Of a stretch of 64,000 bases of DNA, positions 61,134 through 64,000 are shown one piece after another (the stretch's first letter is position 1; each line of letters opens with the position of its first letter). The notes beneath the pieces are model-generated. The model was not told where the DNA came from, did not search any database, and worked only from the letters and a program-made list of their open reading frames with translations. The position numbers and the translations under genes were made by a program. This DNA comes from Sphingobium lactosutens DS20 (GTDB lineage Bacteria; Pseudomonadota; Alphaproteobacteria; Sphingomonadales; Sphingomonadaceae), in NCBI RefSeq assembly GCF_000445105.1, contig NZ_ATDP01000075.1, positions 1 to 64,000 of the forward strand. Direction: 5' to 3'.

Positions 61134-61889
61134 TTGAATATCTCCTCGATTCCCTGGGACAAGGTGCGGCAGCGGGCGGGCGGCGTGACGTTCGCGCTGG
61201 TTCTCAACCTGCTGCTTCTGCTGGCGCTCTTCACCCTGTCGCCATCCTTCCAGCCGCCCAAGATGGACCCGCGCCTGCCGGTCACGTTCGAAACGGAGGC
61301 CGGCCCCAAAGCCGCCAAGGAAGAGGCCAAGGCGGAAAAGGCGGAGCGGAAGGAAAAAAGCAGGGCAGAGCCGCAAAAGGCGGAGGAGCCGGTCGTTCGC
61401 CCGCCGGTCGAGGTCGAAAAGCCGGCCGAGCAGCCGCCATCTCCTTTTCCTTTCCTGACGCTTAATCGCGAGCAGATGGCGTCGGCCGACATCGGCACGA
61501 TGCCCAAGCGCGCGCCCGGCGAAGGCGCGGCAGGACAGGGGGAGAGCGCGGCGGTGGCGGGGCCGGGCGAGGGGCCGGGGGGCGTCCAGCTTCGTAAGGC
61601 CCAATGGTACAGGCGTCCGAAGTATAGTGAATTGTTGCCCTATTTGCCTGAAAACCGGCCAAAATCATGGTGGGTATTGATGGCTTGTGAGCCTGTCGAC
61701 CACTATCACGTTGAAAATTGCCAAGTGCTTAAGGAGTCGTCGCCGCAATTCGGTCTGGGAAGGGCGATGCGACTGGCTGCTTGGCAGTTCTTGATCATAC
61801 CGGAGCGCGTTAACGGCAAAGTGATGGCGGGCAGCATGGTGAGCATACTTATCGATCACCGCGCTGCTGCTCCGCTAGAAGTCCAATAG
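61134..61889 (+). CDS. TonB-like periplasmic protein
   Basis: 251-residue protein. One N-terminal membrane segment ('GGVTFALVLNLLLLLALFTLS') leads to a Lys/Ala/Glu/Pro-rich stalk typical of TonB. The C-terminal ~90 residues ('KSWWVLMACEPVDHYHVENCQVLKESSPQFGLGRAMRLAAWQFLIIP') resemble TonB C-terminal domains with a Cys pair. The start is uncertain; TTG at 61134 is the most likely, as upstream frame is antisense to yqaA. Confidence 0.6.
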   Translation: MNISSIPWDKVRQRAGGVTFALVLNLLLLLALFTLSPSFQPPKMDPRLPVTFETEAGPKAAKEEAKAEKAERKEKSRAEPQKAEEPVVRPPVEVEKPAEQPPSPFPFLTLNREQMASADIGTMPKRAPGEGAAGQGESAAVAGPGEGPGGVQLRKAQWYRRPKYSELLPYLPENRPKSWWVLMACEPVDHYHVENCQVLKESSPQFGLGRAMRLAAWQFLIIPERVNGKVMAGSMVSILIDHRAAAPLEVQ

Positions 61890-61967
61890 GTGCCAATGTC
61901 TACGAGACGGGCCGTGCACTTGATTTCAATAGTCGCTAGGTCGCTATCCTGCCAAAAAAATGAGTAG

Positions 61968-62189
61968 CGAAGCGGTGCGGATAGCCCTCTGACCTTTGAC
62001 GCCTTCAACGAACTGGACAGTTTCGTTGCGCTGTCTTTGCTGAACCAGGTGCCCCGCTGGCATGCGATGATCGCGCGCGGGGCGGGGGAGGCGCAGGCCC
62101 GAACGGTCATCGACTATGTCGCGCCAGTGGGCGAGAAGGAAGCGACGGTCGAGCGCATCATGGGCGTGGTGTCGCATTTCCTGACATGA
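61968..62189 (+). pseudogene. Remnant of an unidentified gene
   Basis: Open from a stop at 61965 to TGA 62187 without a start codon, reading 'LTFDAFNELDSFVALSLLNQ' and on to 'ERIMGVVSHFLT'. The composition is protein-like, so it is probably the 3' end of a lost gene. I cannot name the family. Confidence 0.45.
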
Positions 62190-62233
62190 TGAGCGGGAGC
62201 GTATCCTATGGACATGTCCTGCCTCCCAACAAA

Positions 62234-62263
62234 AAAGGGCGTCTGGCAATCCAGACGCCCTTT
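62234..62263 (-). terminator. Rho-independent terminator of the aminotransferase gene
   Basis: AAAGGGCGTCTGG (62234-62246) and its reverse complement (62251-62263) form a 13-bp stem with a four-base loop, followed on the minus strand by a T-run. It lies 24 bases past the aminotransferase stop. Confidence 0.85.
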
Positions 62264-62286
62264 CGCTCTGCGACGAGGCAATCAGA

Positions 62287-63453
62287 TCAGGCCGTATAGA
62301 CCTTTTCGACGGCGGAGCGGAATTTCGCCATGTCTTCGGCCGAACCCACGGTAATGCGCGAAACCGTCGGCCAGATGGGCCAGTTGCGGCCGATCTGCAC
62401 CTTCTCGGGCGTGGCAAGCATCGCCGCCTGCATCTCCTTGGCGGGCTTTTTCCAGTCCATCATGAACATATTGGCCTGGCTGCCCGACTGGACGTCGATC
62501 CCCTTGCTCTTCAGCCACGCGATGGTTTCTTCGCGGTTGGCGATCATTTCCTCGCGCCGGGCCTTGATCAGCGCCGCTTCGGGATAAACCGCGTTGCCGC
62601 ATGCCATGGCGGTGATGGACAGGCCGCCGGCGGTCGGATTGAACAGGTTGATCCGCTTTTGCAGTTCCGGATCGGCGAAAGTCAGGCCGAGGCGCACGCC
62701 CGCCATGCCGAACAGCTTGGAGAAGGTGCGCATGACCACCAGGTCCTTGCGTCCGGCCACCAGCTTCGCCGCGCTCGGCGCTTCGGAAAAGTGGATATAG
62801 GCTTCGTCGACCAGCAGGATCGAATCCTTGGGCTTGTTGGCGAGCAGCCATTCGATATCGGCCAGCGGCGTCACGGTGCCGGTCGGATTGTTGGGCGTGC
62901 AGATATAATAGAGGCCCGCATTCGGATTGGCCGCCAGCATGGCCTTCACATCATGGCCCGCGCCCGGAGCCTGTGGCGCCTTGGCGATCGGGGCCTTGAG
63001 GTAATCGGCGGTGCGCCAGGCCGACTCAAACGTCGGATCGGCAGTCACCAGCCCCTTGGTGGGCGAGCAGAAGGCGGCGACCGTGCTGACCAGCGGACCG
63101 CCCGATCCGGGCCAGAGCATCACATGGCCTTCGGGAATGCCCTCTACCGACGCGACGGTCTTGACCAGTTCGCCGCGGTAATTGTCGGGATCATACCAGT
63201 TGCCGAGCGCAGCGGCCTTGGCCGCGGCATCGACGCCTGAAGGGAAGGGACCGGTCCAGCATTCGTTGGAGCCGATGCGCACCGCGCCCGCGACGCCGCG
63301 CGCGGCCTGCTGCTGCGCCTGCGCTGCGCCGCCCAGCAACGAACTGGCGGCGACGCCTGCGCCCACCAGCGCGGCGACTTCCGCGATCTGGCGGCGCGAA
63401 TAGCCGCGTTCCATCAGGTCTTCCCTGGCATCCTTGTTCAGCATCATGGTCAT
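62287..63453 (-). CDS. Exported HisC-like PLP aminotransferase
   Basis: 388-residue class I/II aminotransferase. The start 'MTMMLNKDAREDLMERGYSRRQIAEVAALVGAGVAASSLLGGAAQAQ' has a twin-arginine-like leader. Then 'YICTPNNPTGTVTP' (Asn contact), 'ILLVDEAYIHF' (Asp and Tyr contacts) and 'MRTFSKLFGMAGVRLG' with the PLP Lys. HisC-like fold, but secreted, so not the biosynthetic histidine enzyme. A close paralog follows upstream. Confidence 0.85.
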   Translation of the reverse strand: MTMMLNKDAREDLMERGYSRRQIAEVAALVGAGVAASSLLGGAAQAQQQAARGVAGAVRIGSNECWTGPFPSGVDAAAKAAALGNWYDPDNYRGELVKTVASVEGIPEGHVMLWPGSGGPLVSTVAAFCSPTKGLVTADPTFESAWRTADYLKAPIAKAPQAPGAGHDVKAMLAANPNAGLYYICTPNNPTGTVTPLADIEWLLANKPKDSILLVDEAYIHFSEAPSAAKLVAGRKDLVVMRTFSKLFGMAGVRLGLTFADPELQKRINLFNPTAGGLSITAMACGNAVYPEAALIKARREEMIANREETIAWLKSKGIDVQSGSQANMFMMDWKKPAKEMQAAMLATPEKVQIGRNWPIWPTVSRITVGSAEDMAKFRSAVEKVYTA

Positions 63454-63571
63454 ATCGTCCGTCCCCGTTCTGCAAGAAGCACACACAAACGAAAGACGAA
63501 GCGGCGGCACATTTCCGCAATGTGCCGCCGCCCGATCATAATATTATTTTGCGCGAGCGCATCGCTGGCTT

Positions 63572-64000
63572 TCAGGCCTTCCAAACCTTGTCCACCGCCG
63601 CGTTGAAGGCGTCCATTTCCTCCATCGAACCGACGGACACGCGCGAGACATTGGGCCAGATCGGCCAGTTGCGGCCAATCTGCACCTTTTCCGCCAGGAT
63701 TGCCGCCTGCATCTCCTTTGCTGGCTTGCCCCAATCCACCATGAACATATTGGCCTGGCTGCCCGGAATCACCTTGATCCCCTTGGATTTGAGGTGATTG
63801 ATCGCCTTGTCACGCGCCGCGATCATTTCCGCCCGGCGCCCCTTGATCAGGTCCGCCTGCGCGACCGACACGGTGCCAGCGGCGACCGCCGTCATCGGCA
63901 GCATCGCCGTCACCTGACCGCCGTCATAGCGCATCATCTTCTTCATCAGCGCGGGGTTCGCAAAGGTCAGGCCCAGGCGCATGCCCGCCATGCCGAACAA
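63572..64000 (-). CDS. Second HisC-like aminotransferase, cut by window end
   Basis: The last 142 residues of a paralog of the neighbour: 'MFGMAGMRLGLTFANP...GSQANMFMVDWGKPAKEMQAAILAEKVQIGRNWPIWPNVSRVSVGSMEEMDAFNAAVDKVWKA'. The true start is beyond the window. High similarity to the adjacent gene points to a tandem duplication. Confidence 0.8.
   Translation of the reverse strand: MFGMAGMRLGLTFANPALMKKMMRYDGGQVTAMLPMTAVAAGTVSVAQADLIKGRRAEMIAARDKAINHLKSKGIKVIPGSQANMFMVDWGKPAKEMQAAILAEKVQIGRNWPIWPNVSRVSVGSMEEMDAFNAAVDKVWKA

Noticed and set aside
1-64000. CRISPR array
   Set aside because: No regularly spaced direct repeats of 24-40 bases were seen; the iterated repeats at 45.3 kb are only two copies with internal dyads.

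Overview
The window is high-GC DNA with the gene complement of a sphingomonad (Alphaproteobacteria, Sphingomonadaceae: Sphingobium, Sphingomonas or a close relative). The core genes right of 53.4 kb (NAD kinase, moaA, metK, lnt, paired Tat-type HisC-like aminotransferases) and the plasmid/ICE families on the left (DUF5983, DUF736, DUF2493, MobF relaxase) support this. The genus is inference. About 53.4 kb looks like the right part of an integrative and conjugative element (ICE) that ends at the 3' end of a chromosomal tRNA-Asn gene; the rest is chromosome. REGION 1 (1-6.9 kb): a plus-strand run of small accessory genes, including a sigma-region-4-like HTH protein, two DUF5983 proteins, a PP-loop PAPS-reductase-like protein, a GHKL ATPase and the 5' half of a second PAPS-reductase-like gene. 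REGION 2 (6915-24827): a 17.9-kb Tn554-like transposon has split that second gene. Its cargo is a Ni/Co efflux block (NreB-like MFS exporter, CnrCBA/CzcCBA-type RND pump, CsoR/NreA-type repressor with a perfect inverted-repeat operator), an alginate-export-type porin and chromate resistance genes (chrB, chrA, SOD-type chrC). Its right end carries three tyrosine recombinases and a DUF6262 protein. Both ends can be placed to the base because the interrupted gene reads through once the element is removed. REGION 3 (24.8-33 kb): the 3' half of the target gene, then toxin-antitoxin modules (three TA genes frameshifted, one module intact and bounded by 30-bp inverted repeats), a SEC-C protein, PhnA, YoaK and several small unknown genes. 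REGION 4 (33-41.5 kb): an apparent defence island. It has a three-gene ATGA-coupled unit (unknown protein, double-HKD PLD-type protein, class III cyclase-like protein), a Gabija-like OLD ATPase plus UvrD-like helicase pair on the other strand, and a HEPN-type protein. REGION 5 (41.5-53.4 kb): ICE transfer and maintenance functions: a palindrome cluster, a DUF736 protein with an SSB-like tail, DUF2493, iterated dyad repeats (oriT candidate), RHH protein, TraD-type coupling protein, MobF relaxase, lytic transglycosylase and a serine recombinase whose last codons lie inside tRNA-Asn. No type IV secretion genes are visible; if present they lie left of the window. REGION 6 (53.4-64 kb): chromosome with nadK-moaA, an EAL phosphodiesterase, metK with an upstream palindromic operator, lnt, yqaA, a TonB-like gene and two tandem aminotransferases, the second cut by the window end.
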